Notes under the pieces: model-generated | What the model saw: the letters and a program-made list of their open reading frames with translations, nothing else | Databases searched by the model: none | Told to the model about the DNA's origin: nothing | Assembly (NCBI RefSeq): GCF_017487345.1 | Contig: NZ_CP062006.1 | Location: forward strand, 3,486,774-3,550,773 | DNA length: 64,000 nt | Direction of reading: 5' to 3' | Source: Brevundimonas pondensis | GTDB taxonomy: Bacteria; Pseudomonadota; Alphaproteobacteria; Caulobacterales; Caulobacteraceae | Position numbers and translations under genes: made by a program | Shown here: piece by piece, positions 56,992-64,000 of the stretch | Layout of the letters: every line of letters starts with the position of its first letter | Position numbering within the stretch: the stretch's first letter is position 1

Positions 56992-57861
56992 ATGACCCTG
57001 GAACAGCTCCGTATATTCGTCGCCGTGGCCGAGCGCCTGCACATGACTCGGGCGGCCGAGGCGCTGAACCTGACCCAGTCGGCGGTCAGCGCGGCGGTGG
57101 CGGCGTTGGAGGCGCGGCACGGGACCCTGCTGTTCGACCGGGTCGGCCGGGGCCTGGCGCTGAACGCTGCGGGCGCGGCCTTCCTGCCCGAGGCCCGCGC
57201 GGTGTTGGCCCAGGCCGAGGCGGCGGAGCAGGCGCTGGATGATCTGGCCGGCTTGAAGCGCGGCTCGGTGCGGCTGTTCGCCAGCCAGACCATCGCCGCC
57301 TACTGGCTGCCGCCGCGCATGGCGGCCTTTGCGCGGGCCCATCCCGAGATCCAGCTGCACCTGTCGATCGGCAATACGCACCGGGTGGTCGAGGCGGTGC
57401 TGGCGGGGGAGGCGGAACTGGGTCTGATCGAGGGGGCGTTCGAGGCTTCAAGGGTCGAGAAGGTGCGGATCGACGCCGATCGGCTGGTCGTGGTCGCGGC
57501 GCCGGGGCATCTGCTGGCGGGGCGGGCGGAACCGCTGTCGGCGGCGGAGCTGAAGGCGCTGGACTGGGTTCTGCGGGAAGAGGGGTCGGGCACCCGCAGC
57601 GAGTTCGAGGCGGCCTTGCCGCGCGGCGTCGCGGCGGGACTGCGGGCCGTTCTGACCCTGCCGTCCAACGAGGCCATCCTGTCGGCGGTGGCGGCGGGCG
57701 GGCTGGTCACGGCGATCTCGGAACTGGCCGCCCAGCCTCTGATCGAGGCGGGGCGGCTGGTTCGTCTGCCGCTCGATCTGCCCGAGCGGCCGTTTCATCT
57801 GCTGCGCCACCGCGAACGGCGGCCCAGCCGGGCGGCGGAAGCTTTCGCCTCCGCGCTTTAG
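56992..57861 (+). CDS. LysR-family transcriptional regulator
   Basis: 289 residues. The winged HTH lies in residues 1-60 (MTLEQLRIFVAVAERLHMTRAAEALNLTQSAVSAAVAALE in part: TRAAEALNLTQSAVSA), followed by an effector-binding domain with two lobes. ATG 56992 is used; a TTG two codons earlier is possible. It is divergent from the YeiH-like transporter, an arrangement in which LysR proteins usually control the neighbour and themselves. The ligand is unknown. Confidence 0.92.
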   Translation: MTLEQLRIFVAVAERLHMTRAAEALNLTQSAVSAAVAALEARHGTLLFDRVGRGLALNAAGAAFLPEARAVLAQAEAAEQALDDLAGLKRGSVRLFASQTIAAYWLPPRMAAFARAHPEIQLHLSIGNTHRVVEAVLAGEAELGLIEGAFEASRVEKVRIDADRLVVVAAPGHLLAGRAEPLSAAELKALDWVLREEGSGTRSEFEAALPRGVAAGLRAVLTLPSNEAILSAVAAGGLVTAISELAAQPLIEAGRLVRLPLDLPERPFHLLRHRERRPSRAAEAFASAL

Positions 57862-57866
57862 GGATT

Positions 57867-59915
57867 CTAGACCTTGGCCGAGCGGCTGCGGATCCAGGAA
57901 TAGAGAGCGAAGGTCAGGATCGCGAAAGCGACCAGACCGGCCCACATGGCGGGCCAGGCCGCATCCTTGGGCAGCAGGGCGAAGGGGGCTTCGTTCTTGC
58001 TGCTGACGATGACGGCGGCGGTGAAGACGCCGAACAGGCTTTCGCCCACGATCAGACCCGAGGCGAGCAGGACGCCCATGCGACGACCGACCTCGGCGAA
58101 GCGGGTCGTGGCGATCCATTTTTCATAGGCCCAGCCGCAGACGGCGCCGACGACCAGCATGGTGGTGACGGCGGCCGGCAGATAGACGCCGATGCCGGCG
58201 GCCAGAGGCGGCAGCTTGACCTTGTCCTTGGTGGCGCGGCGCAGCACGACGTCGAGGATGATGACGCCGACGCCGACCAGGGCGCCGATCCCGATCAGGT
58301 CCCAGCGCAGCTGGCCGCTGATGACGCCCTTGGCCAAGGCCGAGATCAGGGTGGCCTGGGGCGCGGCCAGGGTCTGCGAGCCCTCGACGATGGCGGGCGG
58401 GCCGCCTTCGAAGCCGAAGGCCTGGTTCATCATGTCGAGCACGAAGGGGATGACCAGGGCGCCGGCGACGACGCCGACCAGCAGGGCCGTCTGCTGACGC
58501 CAGGGGGTGGCCTCGACCAGCTGGCCGGTCTTGAGGTCCTGCAGGTTGTCGTTGGAGATGACGGCCACGGCGAAGACCACGGCGGTGACGATCAGGGCGA
58601 AGGCGATGATCGAGGGATCGGCGGGCACGCCGGCGACGGCCATGACGCCCAGCATCAGCAGGGAGGCGATGATGATGGCCAGGATGCCGACGCCCGAGAC
58701 GGGGCTGTTGGACGAGCCGATCAGACCGGCCATGTAGCCGCAGATGGCGGCCACGGCGAAGCCGATGACCACGACATAGATCAGGCCGCCGACGACCAAC
58801 AGCGGGGTGGAGCCGGCCAGGGCCGTGCCCTGGGCGAAGACGGCCAGCAGGACGGCGATGCCGACCAGGGCGGCGACCGACAGCAGGCCGACGATCTTGA
58901 TCGGGATGTCCTGTTCGGTGCGGTCCAGAACCTCGCCGTGGGCGCGCTTGGTCTGGGCGGCGATGGCCGAGGTCAGGCCGGCGACCAGGGGCGCGGCCAG
59001 CTTGGCCAGGGTCCACAGGGCGGCGACGCCGATGACGCCGGCGCCGATGAAGCGGACTTCCTTGGCCCAGACGGTCATGGCCAGCTCCTCGGCCGGGGCG
59101 CCGGCGGGCAGGCTGGCGGCGATCGAGGGTACGCCGTGGGCGGCGGCCCAGGCGATGAACTCGGGCGAGGTCAGGATGGGGACGAAGATCAGCCAGGCCA
59201 GGATCAGGCCGAACAGCTGGGTCAGGCCGACGGCCAGACCGATCAGGTGACCGGCGCCCAGAAGGGCGAACTGCATGGAGAAGCCGACGCCGGTGGCGCC
59301 GCCGCCAAGCGCGGCGGGCAGACGCAGGAAGGCGGTCGTTTCAGCCGCGAAGACGCGGGCTGAGGCGAGGAAGGCGAAGAAGGCCGAGGCGATGGCGCTG
59401 CCGATCACCACGAACAGGCCCGAACGGTTCTCGCGCACGGCCTCGGCGGATTCATCGGCGCCGGGCGAGCCGACCTTCAGAACCTCGGCGGCGGCGACGC
59501 CCTCGGGGTAGGGCAGGCCGCCCTGGACCACCAGGGTGCGGCGCAGCGGAATGGAGAAGGTCACGCCGAGCACGCCGCCGAGCACGCAGATGGCCACCGA
59601 CTCCCAGAAGGGGAAGTTCATCCACCAGCCGATCATGACCAGGCCGGGCAGGACGAAGATGATCGAGCTCATGGCGCCGCCGACCGAGGCGACGGTCTGA
59701 ACCGTCATGTTCTCCCAGATGGTCGAGCCCTTGAAGGCGCGCAGCAGGGCCATCGAAATGACCGCCGCCGGAATGGCCGAGGCGAAGGTCAGGCCGACCT
59801 TCAGGCCCAGATAGGTGTTGGCCGCCGTAAACACCGCCGCCAGCAAGCAGCCCAGGATCAGGGCGCGGATGGTCAGTTCGATGCGTTTGCCGGCGCCGGC
59901 GGGTTTGTCTGTCAT
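57867..59915 (-). CDS. OPT-family oligopeptide transporter
   Basis: 682 residues with about 15 hydrophobic helices; starts MTDKPAGAGKRIELTIRALILG at ATG 59913-59915. OPT carriers move peptides or metal chelates with protons. Family features are ANTYLGLKVGLTFASAIPAAVISMALL (part: GLKVGLTFASAIPAAV), YPEGVAAAEVLKVG and NDNLQDLKTGQLVEATPWRQQ. The bacterial branch of this length is usually annotated as oligopeptide transporter; metal-siderophore substrates are possible. The last gene is convergent with lysR, five bases apart. Confidence 0.92.
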   Translation of the reverse strand: MTDKPAGAGKRIELTIRALILGCLLAAVFTAANTYLGLKVGLTFASAIPAAVISMALLRAFKGSTIWENMTVQTVASVGGAMSSIIFVLPGLVMIGWWMNFPFWESVAICVLGGVLGVTFSIPLRRTLVVQGGLPYPEGVAAAEVLKVGSPGADESAEAVRENRSGLFVVIGSAIASAFFAFLASARVFAAETTAFLRLPAALGGGATGVGFSMQFALLGAGHLIGLAVGLTQLFGLILAWLIFVPILTSPEFIAWAAAHGVPSIAASLPAGAPAEELAMTVWAKEVRFIGAGVIGVAALWTLAKLAAPLVAGLTSAIAAQTKRAHGEVLDRTEQDIPIKIVGLLSVAALVGIAVLLAVFAQGTALAGSTPLLVVGGLIYVVVIGFAVAAICGYMAGLIGSSNSPVSGVGILAIIIASLLMLGVMAVAGVPADPSIIAFALIVTAVVFAVAVISNDNLQDLKTGQLVEATPWRQQTALLVGVVAGALVIPFVLDMMNQAFGFEGGPPAIVEGSQTLAAPQATLISALAKGVISGQLRWDLIGIGALVGVGVIILDVVLRRATKDKVKLPPLAAGIGVYLPAAVTTMLVVGAVCGWAYEKWIATTRFAEVGRRMGVLLASGLIVGESLFGVFTAAVIVSSKNEAPFALLPKDAAWPAMWAGLVAFAILTFALYSWIRSRSAKV

Positions 59916-60005
59916 GCGGGGTTCTTTCCGTTGTCGCGCCGGAGGTAAGCCGGAAAGCATGGCCGTGACAACGGGTCGCGCGTCAGGGGCGGGCGGAGAA
60001 GTCTC

Positions 60006-60030
60006 CTCCCTCCCCTTCATGGGGAGGGAG
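60006..60030. repeat. Pyrimidine/purine palindrome, second copy of the type at 53783
   Basis: CTCCCTCCCC (60006-60015), loop TTCAT, GGGGAGGGAG (60021-60030). It shares the CTCCCTC...GAGGGAG design with 53783-53811. It lies in the 163-bp gap between the OPT gene and mutM, upstream of both. Confidence 0.35.
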
Positions 60031-60078
60031 AGGGACTGCCTCTTCTCTCGTGCCGCGTCAGGCTCTACCTCTTCTCCC

Positions 60079-60942
60079 ATGCCTGAATTACCCGAAGTCG
60101 AAACCGTGCGGCGTGGTCTGGAGCCGGTGCTGGAGGGCGCGCGGCTGTCGGCGGCGCGGCAGAACCGGCCGGACCTGCGTTTTCCTTTTCCCGAGCGCTT
60201 CGTCGAGCGGCTGGATGGGGCGACGGTGCTGCGGCTGGACCGACGGGCCAAGTATCTGCTGTTCCCGTTGTCGACCGGCGAGACCTGGGTGACCCATCTG
60301 GGCATGACCGGGCGGTTCACCCTGGAGGGCGTGGCGCCGGGGCGGTTCGAGACGGATGCGCCGATCGTCGGCAAGCATGAACATATGAGCCTGACGGCGG
60401 AGTGCGGCGAGGTGCTGACGCGGCTGGGCTATGCCGACGCGCGGCGGTTCGGCTTCATGGGGCTGATCCCGACCGAAGGCGTCGAGGGGCACGCCTGGTT
60501 TGCCGGTTTGGGGCCGGAGCCTCTGGGCAATGGATTTTCCGCCGGCCATCTGGCCGAAGTGTTCGCGGGCAAGGCGCAAAACATCAAGGTCAGCCTGCTG
60601 GACCAGAGGAATGTGGCGGGGCTGGGCAATATCTATGTGTGCGAGGCGCTCTATCGGGCGCGCATCTCGCCGCTGACGGCGGCGGGCAAGGTCAGCCGGC
60701 CCCGGCTGGAGCGGCTGGCGACCGAGGTCAGGAACGTCCTGGCCGACGCCATCGCGGCGGGCGGCTCGACGCTGAAGGACTTCGCCAACGTCGAGGGCGG
60801 CCAGGGCTATTTCCAGCATCGTTTCGACGTCTATGGCCGCGAGGGCGCGCCATGCCGAACGGAGGGCTGCGGCGGGATCATCAAGCGCATCGTTCAGGGC
60901 GGGCGCTCCACCTTCTTCTGTCCGGTCTGCCAGAAGAAATGA
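60079..60942 (+). CDS. mutM: Formamidopyrimidine-DNA glycosylase
   Basis: 287 residues. Removes 8-oxoguanine and ring-opened purines and nicks the abasic site. After Met removal the catalytic proline heads PELPEVETVRRGLEP; LDRRAKYLLF gives the conserved lysine, GLGNIYVCEALYRARISP the helix-two-turns-helix, and the C-terminal zinc finger has four Cys (CRTEGCGG...FFCPVCQKK). ATG at 60079. It stands near rpsT and dnaA as in Caulobacter. Confidence 0.97.
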   Translation: MPELPEVETVRRGLEPVLEGARLSAARQNRPDLRFPFPERFVERLDGATVLRLDRRAKYLLFPLSTGETWVTHLGMTGRFTLEGVAPGRFETDAPIVGKHEHMSLTAECGEVLTRLGYADARRFGFMGLIPTEGVEGHAWFAGLGPEPLGNGFSAGHLAEVFAGKAQNIKVSLLDQRNVAGLGNIYVCEALYRARISPLTAAGKVSRPRLERLATEVRNVLADAIAAGGSTLKDFANVEGGQGYFQHRFDVYGREGAPCRTEGCGGIIKRIVQGGRSTFFCPVCQKK

Positions 60943-60978
60943 TATGTCCGGTAAATCGGACGTGATGTAAAAAATTAT

Positions 60979-61004
60979 AGACATGATGTCTGTGTCGTGC
61001 GACA
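60979..61004. promoter_or_regulatory. Twin palindromes at the promoter of the membrane/HTH operon
   Basis: AGACAT-G-ATGTCT (60979-60991) and TGTCG-TG-CGACA (60993-61004) are adjacent perfect dyads sharing GACA/TGTC half-sites. An A/T-rich TTATAG (60975-60980) that could be the -10 touches the first. They lie 37-62 bp before the first gene of the operon that ends in an HTH regulator, consistent with autorepression. Confidence 0.5.
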
Positions 61005-61040
61005 TCGCCTCATCGCTTGGGCTTTAATGAGGAGGCGGCA

Positions 61041-61505
61041 ATGTCGTTCAGGGAAAAACTGTCGTGGGGCGTGCTGCTGACCACGTCTGCGGTGTGGGGC
61101 TTCTATTTCGTGCGGCTGGGCCTGAGGGCGGCCGACGGCCTGCTGACGCAGGATCTGGTGCTGTGGACCATGGGGGTCTGCATCGGCTTCAGCATCGCGG
61201 CTCAGGTGGGCTTTTCCATTCTGGCGGCGGTCAGCACCTCGAAGGCCGAGCGGGCCGTGGTCGACGAGCGCGAGCAGGGCGTATCGCTAAAGGCCAGCTA
61301 CACGGCCTTCCTGACCATGAGCGGCACGCTGGGTGCGCTGTCGGCCTATGGCTACTCTTACGCCCTGCGTCATCCGGACATGCTGGGATCTGATCCTCTG
61401 GCGCCGGCTCTGTTGCTGGCGGCCAACGGTTTCATCTTCGCCCTGGCTCTGTCGGAGGTGGTGCGCCATGCGACCCTGATCACCCTGCTGCGCCGCGTCG
61501 GTTGA
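61041..61505 (+). CDS. Small membrane protein, paralogue 1, of an HTH-linked pair
   Basis: 154 residues, four hydrophobic helices (about 8-28, 38-65, 90-112, 125-145). Starts MSFREKLSWGVLLTTSAVWG after GAGGAGG. The loop STSKAERAVVDEREQGVSLKA between helices 2 and 3 is charged and shared with the next gene (TTSKAERRARDEREGM). It is not assigned to a named family, but small four-helix membrane proteins beside a short XRE regulator (DUF2178-like pairs) are common. Function unknown. Confidence 0.8.
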   Translation: MSFREKLSWGVLLTTSAVWGFYFVRLGLRAADGLLTQDLVLWTMGVCIGFSIAAQVGFSILAAVSTSKAERAVVDEREQGVSLKASYTAFLTMSGTLGALSAYGYSYALRHPDMLGSDPLAPALLLAANGFIFALALSEVVRHATLITLLRRVG

Positions 61506-61530
61506 GGCCGCGACGGATAAGGAGCGCATC

Positions 61531-62019
61531 ATGAGCTTTCGCGAGAAACATCTGTGGGTGGCCATCATCGCCGGGCTGGCGGTCTGGGGCGCCTATGCCT
61601 GGCGGTTCGGTGAGCGGGTGCTGGCCGGGGGCCTGAAGCAGGCCGACTTCGCCGCTGACATGGGCGGCCTGTTCATTCTGGGTCTGGTTGCGGTGGTGGT
61701 GCTGGAGGCCGGGTTGACGGCCCTGGCCATGCTGACGACCTCGAAGGCCGAGCGCCGGGCGCGGGACGAGCGCGAGGGGATGGCGACGCTGCAGGCCAGC
61801 CATGTCTCGCTGATGCTGCTGATCGGCCTGCTGGTCACGGTCTCGGCGGTCGCCTACGGCGTCGGCTTCTGGGGCGGCGTGAGGCCCGAGGGGCTGGCGC
61901 GGTGGATGATCCCCGGCAATGGGCTGGTGCTGGTCGCCAATGCGGTGCTGGGCTGCATCATGCTGTCGGAGCTGGCGCGCTGGGCCTTGTCGCTGGCCCT
62001 GCTGAAGCGGGGGCGGTGA
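61531..62019 (+). CDS. Small membrane protein, paralogue 2, of an HTH-linked pair
   Basis: 162 residues, four hydrophobic helices in the same layout as the previous gene, from MSFREKHLWVAIIAGLAVWG. Both keep the MSFREK start and the TSKAER-DERE loop, so they are a tandem duplication. The gap is 25 bp. Its stop TGA overlaps the next ATG (TGATG), coupling translation of the HTH gene. Confidence 0.8.
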   Translation: MSFREKHLWVAIIAGLAVWGAYAWRFGERVLAGGLKQADFAADMGGLFILGLVAVVVLEAGLTALAMLTTSKAERRARDEREGMATLQASHVSLMLLIGLLVTVSAVAYGVGFWGGVRPEGLARWMIPGNGLVLVANAVLGCIMLSELARWALSLALLKRGR

Positions 62020-62237
62020 TGGGAAAGGCGCCGCCGCCTATCAGGAACCGCATCCGTGAACTGCGCTTTCACGCCCAGGAGATGACCCAGGCCGACCTCG
62101 CCGCGCGCATCGGCATGACGCGTCAGACCATCGTGGCCATGGAGCAGGGCAAGTACTCGCCCAGCCTGGAGGCCGCCTTCCGCATCGCCCAGGTCTTCGG
62201 TGTCGAGATCGGCGAGGTGTTCCAGTGGGAGGGCTGA
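62019..62237 (+). CDS. Short XRE-type HTH regulator
   Basis: 72 residues, almost only a Cro/CI helix-turn-helix: [45 protein letters not shown] (helices 2-3), [16 protein letters not shown]. This short class usually dimerises and represses its own operon. Translation starts on the base that ends the preceding membrane-protein stop. The twin palindromes at 60979-61004 are its probable operator. Confidence 0.92.
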   Translation: MGKAPPPIRNRIRELRFHAQEMTQADLAARIGMTRQTIVAMEQGKYSPSLEAAFRIAQVFGVEIGEVFQWEG

Positions 62238-62277
62238 GGCGCTAGACCTCCCCGCAAAGAGCATAGAGGAGCGCCTG

Positions 62278-63063
62278 ATGGCCGACGCCTATTCCACCCT
62301 GCTGATCGAACGCCATGCCGACGGCTATGCGGTCGTCACCCTGAACCGGCCCGAGGCGCTGAACGCGCTGAACACTGCGCTGACCGGCGAGCTGGGCGAT
62401 TTTCTGGAGAGCGTGGCCGACGATGACTCCGTCAGGTGCATCGTCCTGACCGGCTCGGTGAAGGCCTTCGCCGCCGGCGCCGACATCAAGGAGATGGCGG
62501 ATCAGGCCTATGCCGACATGTATCGCGGCAACTTCTTCGCCCGCGCCCATGACCGGGTGGCCAGCTTCCGCAAGCCGATCATCGCGGCGGTGTCGGGCTA
62601 TGCGCTCGGCGGCGGCTGCGAGCTGGCCATGCTGTGCGACTTCATCATCGCCTCGGAGACGGCCAAGTTCGGCCAGCCCGAGATCAACCTGGGCGTGGCG
62701 CCCGGCATCGGCGGTTCGCAGCGCCTGACCCGCGCCGTGGGCAAGGCCAAGGCCATGGACATGTGCCTGACCGGACGGATGATGGATGCCGCAGAGGCCG
62801 AGCGCGCCGGTCTGGTGTCGCGGGTGGTGGCGTCCGACGTCCTGCTGGACGAGGCGCGCACCGCCGCCGCCAAGATCGCCGGCCAGTCGATCCTGGCGGT
62901 CATGGCCAACAAGGAGCTGGTCAACGCCGCCTTCGAGACGACCCTGGCGCAAGGGGTGGTGTTCGAGCGCCGCCTGTTCCACTCCCTGTTCGCCTTCGAG
63001 GACCAGAAGGAGGGGATGGCGGCCTTCGTCGAGAAGCGCAAACCCGCCTTCACGGGGCGCTGA
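62278..63063 (+). CDS. Enoyl-CoA hydratase
   Basis: 261 residues. Crotonase-family enzyme that hydrates trans-2-enoyl-CoA in beta-oxidation. It has [18 protein letters not shown], the oxyanion segment [12 protein letters not shown] and [15 protein letters not shown], and the catalytic Glu pair in [26 protein letters not shown] (part: GQPEINLGV). The start follows GAGGAG. Its length and sequence are those of a short-chain hydratase that could take crotonyl-CoA from glutaryl-CoA dehydrogenase. It precedes rpsT as in Caulobacter. Confidence 0.95.
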   Translation: MADAYSTLLIERHADGYAVVTLNRPEALNALNTALTGELGDFLESVADDDSVRCIVLTGSVKAFAAGADIKEMADQAYADMYRGNFFARAHDRVASFRKPIIAAVSGYALGGGCELAMLCDFIIASETAKFGQPEINLGVAPGIGGSQRLTRAVGKAKAMDMCLTGRMMDAAEAERAGLVSRVVASDVLLDEARTAAAKIAGQSILAVMANKELVNAAFETTLAQGVVFERRLFHSLFAFEDQKEGMAAFVEKRKPAFTGR

Positions 63064-63110
63064 AACGAGGGCGCAAACCTAGGCCCTGATTCAATTCCGG
63101 CCGTGTCGCG

Positions 63111-63139
63111 TTGACCGGCCGGAGCCTTTCCGCTATAGC
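63111..63139 (+). promoter_or_regulatory. Sigma-70 promoter of rpsT
   Basis: TTGACC (63111-63116), 15 bases, then GCTATAGC (63132-63139), a close match to the Caulobacter housekeeping pattern TTGaCg/GCTANAWC. It lies 70 bp before the rpsT ATG, in a 145-bp gap after the hydratase. Confidence 0.7.
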
Positions 63140-63208
63140 CGCCCGCTCTTGAGATTTCCTCGCCGTGGACGTGGGTTCGCGGCGTTTTCGTTCGAAGGTT
63201 TTTACCCG

Positions 63209-63478
63209 ATGGCCAACAATGCAGGCGCCCGCAAGGCGATCCGCAAGATCGAAGCGCGGACCGAAGTGAACAAGGCCCGCCGTACGCGCGTTCGCACCTA
63301 CCTGCGCAAGTTCCAGGAAGCCCTGACGGGCGGAGACGTCGAAGCCGCCAAGAGCGCCTTCATCACGGCTCAGTCGGAACTGATGCGCGCCGTGTCGAAG
63401 GGCGTGGTTCACAAGAACACCGGCTCGCGCAAGGTTTCGCGCCTGGCCGCCCAGCTGAAGAAGCTGTCGGCCGCCTGA
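63209..63478 (+). CDS. rpsT: 30S ribosomal protein S20
   Basis: 89 residues, basic, all-helical S20 that binds 16S rRNA. It begins [18 protein letters not shown] and contains [12 protein letters not shown] and [21 protein letters not shown] at 63209 is preferred over upstream in-frame starts that add a non-conserved leader. In Caulobacter rpsT is directly upstream of dnaA. Confidence 0.97.
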   Translation: MANNAGARKAIRKIEARTEVNKARRTRVRTYLRKFQEALTGGDVEAAKSAFITAQSELMRAVSKGVVHKNTGSRKVSRLAAQLKKLSAA

Positions 63479-63583
63479 TTTAGGTGGCGTCGGGACGGGC
63501 TTTCACGCCTTTGTCAAACGACGTCATTTGATGGGTTCTGACTACCCGTAACCGGGTTGTCGCAAGAAAATCTAACGATTTCA

Positions 63584-63613
63584 ACGGCGAGGAAGCGCAA
63601 GCTCCCTCGCCGT
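63584..63613 (+). terminator. Hairpin after rpsT
   Basis: ACGGCGAGG (63584-63592) pairs with CCTCGCCGT (63605-63613); the interior AGC-GCAA-GCT forms a tetraloop-capped second stem. The T run is weak. It is 106 bp past the rpsT stop. Confidence 0.5.
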
Positions 63614-63651
63614 CTTGCTGTCCGCTCCTAAGTTACATGCGGAATTTTACG

Positions 63652-63750
63652 GAATCCGGCGTTAGGAAATGGGGCGAAATAGCCATTTTCCCAAGCGCTG
63701 CCGAGGTTTGCCGGAGTCAAACAATTTAAGTGCGAATCTCGACTCGAATC
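63652..63750. promoter_or_regulatory. Cluster of GANTC (CcrM) sites, presumed dnaA control region
   Basis: GANTC occurs at 63652, 63714, 63734, 63741 and 63746; four fall within 37 bp. CcrM methylation of GANTC controls dnaA transcription in Caulobacter. No CtrA box (TTAA-N7-TTAA) and no clear DnaA box were found here. dnaA itself lies beyond the window, so its identity as the target is inferred. Confidence 0.45.
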
Positions 63751-63793
63751 AGCGTTGATCTCCGCTCCGCTGTGCGTAAGTTCGAGGGGTAAC

Positions 63794-63897
63794 GCACTTC
63801 CATCCAATCTGGATGAAGGCGAGGGAAATCAACGATTTCCCTCGGCGGGAGATGTCTGTCTGTGAGTACGACCCCACTCGCGAAGCCTGGCTTCGCG
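63794..63897 (+). other. Three successive hairpins, presumed dnaA leader
   Basis: (1) An imperfect stem around CATCC-AATCT-GGATG (63801-63815), extended by CTTC/GAAG. (2) A perfect 11-bp stem, CGAGGGAAATC (63820-63830) with 63834-63844 around AAC. (3) CGCGAAGC (63879-63886) with GCTTCGCG (63890-63897) around CTG. None is followed by a T run. Remaining bases 63898-64000 show no gene start I can support. Confidence 0.4.
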
Positions 63898-64000
63898 GGG
63901 CAGGAGAAGTCGTCCCGGATTGGACCGCTTCGAAGGGCGTTCGTTCGGTGGACTAAACTTAAACTCTGGCGGGTGTCTGAGAATGATCGGGGGCGCACTA

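Noticed and set aside
63479..64000. Possible replication origin
   Set aside because: No convincing TTATCCACA-type DnaA boxes and no CtrA TTAA-N7-TTAA sites; in Caulobacter the origin lies away from the rpsT-dnaA gap. It is better read as a dnaA control region.

Overview
The window is high-G+C, densely coded chromosomal DNA of an alphaproteobacterium of the Caulobacterales, most likely Brevundimonas or a close relative. This is inferred from gene content and order: sucCD-sucAB, an infC-rpmI-rplT-pheS-pheT group, DUF1134/EipA, FabA/FabB, a SQD1-type UDP-sulfoquinovose synthase, and mutM, an enoyl-CoA hydratase and rpsT at the right end, where Caulobacter carries dnaA next. No phage, transposase, CRISPR array, rRNA or tRNA was found. 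It reads as core chromosome near the replication-initiation gene, not as an island.

Layout. 1-7.7 kb: tail of an MFS transporter, then the TCA block sucC, sucD, sucA, sucB; this SucB has two lipoyl domains. 7.7-13.9 kb: acyl-CoA metabolism (family III CoA-transferase, glutaryl-CoA dehydrogenase), small unknowns, a DegP-like protease and an EipA homologue. Each of the last two carries an apparent one-base frameshift in a G run, on either side of an 11-G tract and a long hairpin. 14.1-22.2 kb (minus): infC (AUU start), an MFS pump, rpmI, rplT, dodecin, pheS, two small paralogues, pheT and a UPF0114 membrane protein. 22.3-29.4 kb: two overlapping family 9 glycosyltransferases, a hydrolase, hslVU, a BLUF photoreceptor, a MoeB/ThiF enzyme and a 2-hydroxyacid dehydrogenase.

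29.4-44.9 kb: an SH3 protein, fabA-fabB, then a run of envelope sugar-nucleotide genes (yeeZ-like, sqdB, galU, glmS, divergent glmM, a phosphomannomutase/phosphoglucomutase), with a Cys/Met PLP enzyme, an FAD enzyme, gpmA and a RibD-like deaminase between. 44.9-53.8 kb: a pentapeptide-repeat protein, an Hsp20 with a ROSE-like RNA thermometer in its leader, two exported methyltransferase-fold paralogues, hydrolases, small regulators and a short MprF/LpiA-type protein. 53.9-64 kb: typA, a YeiH exporter with a divergent LysR regulator, an OPT transporter, mutM, an operon of two membrane paralogues with a small HTH regulator, enoyl-CoA hydratase, rpsT, and a long structured region with clustered GANTC sites that probably belongs to the dnaA promoter and leader.

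The genes fit an aerobic heterotroph: 2-oxoglutarate and succinyl-CoA flux, glutaryl-CoA and enoyl-CoA oxidation, and lipid, LPS and peptidoglycan precursor supply. The less ordinary signals are the Hsp20 RNA thermometer, the paralogue pair inside pheS-pheT, the exported methyltransferase-like pair, the HTH/membrane operon with operator palindromes, the paired frameshifts, and the GANTC and hairpin clusters before the presumed dnaA. No wholly new multi-gene system could be demonstrated.
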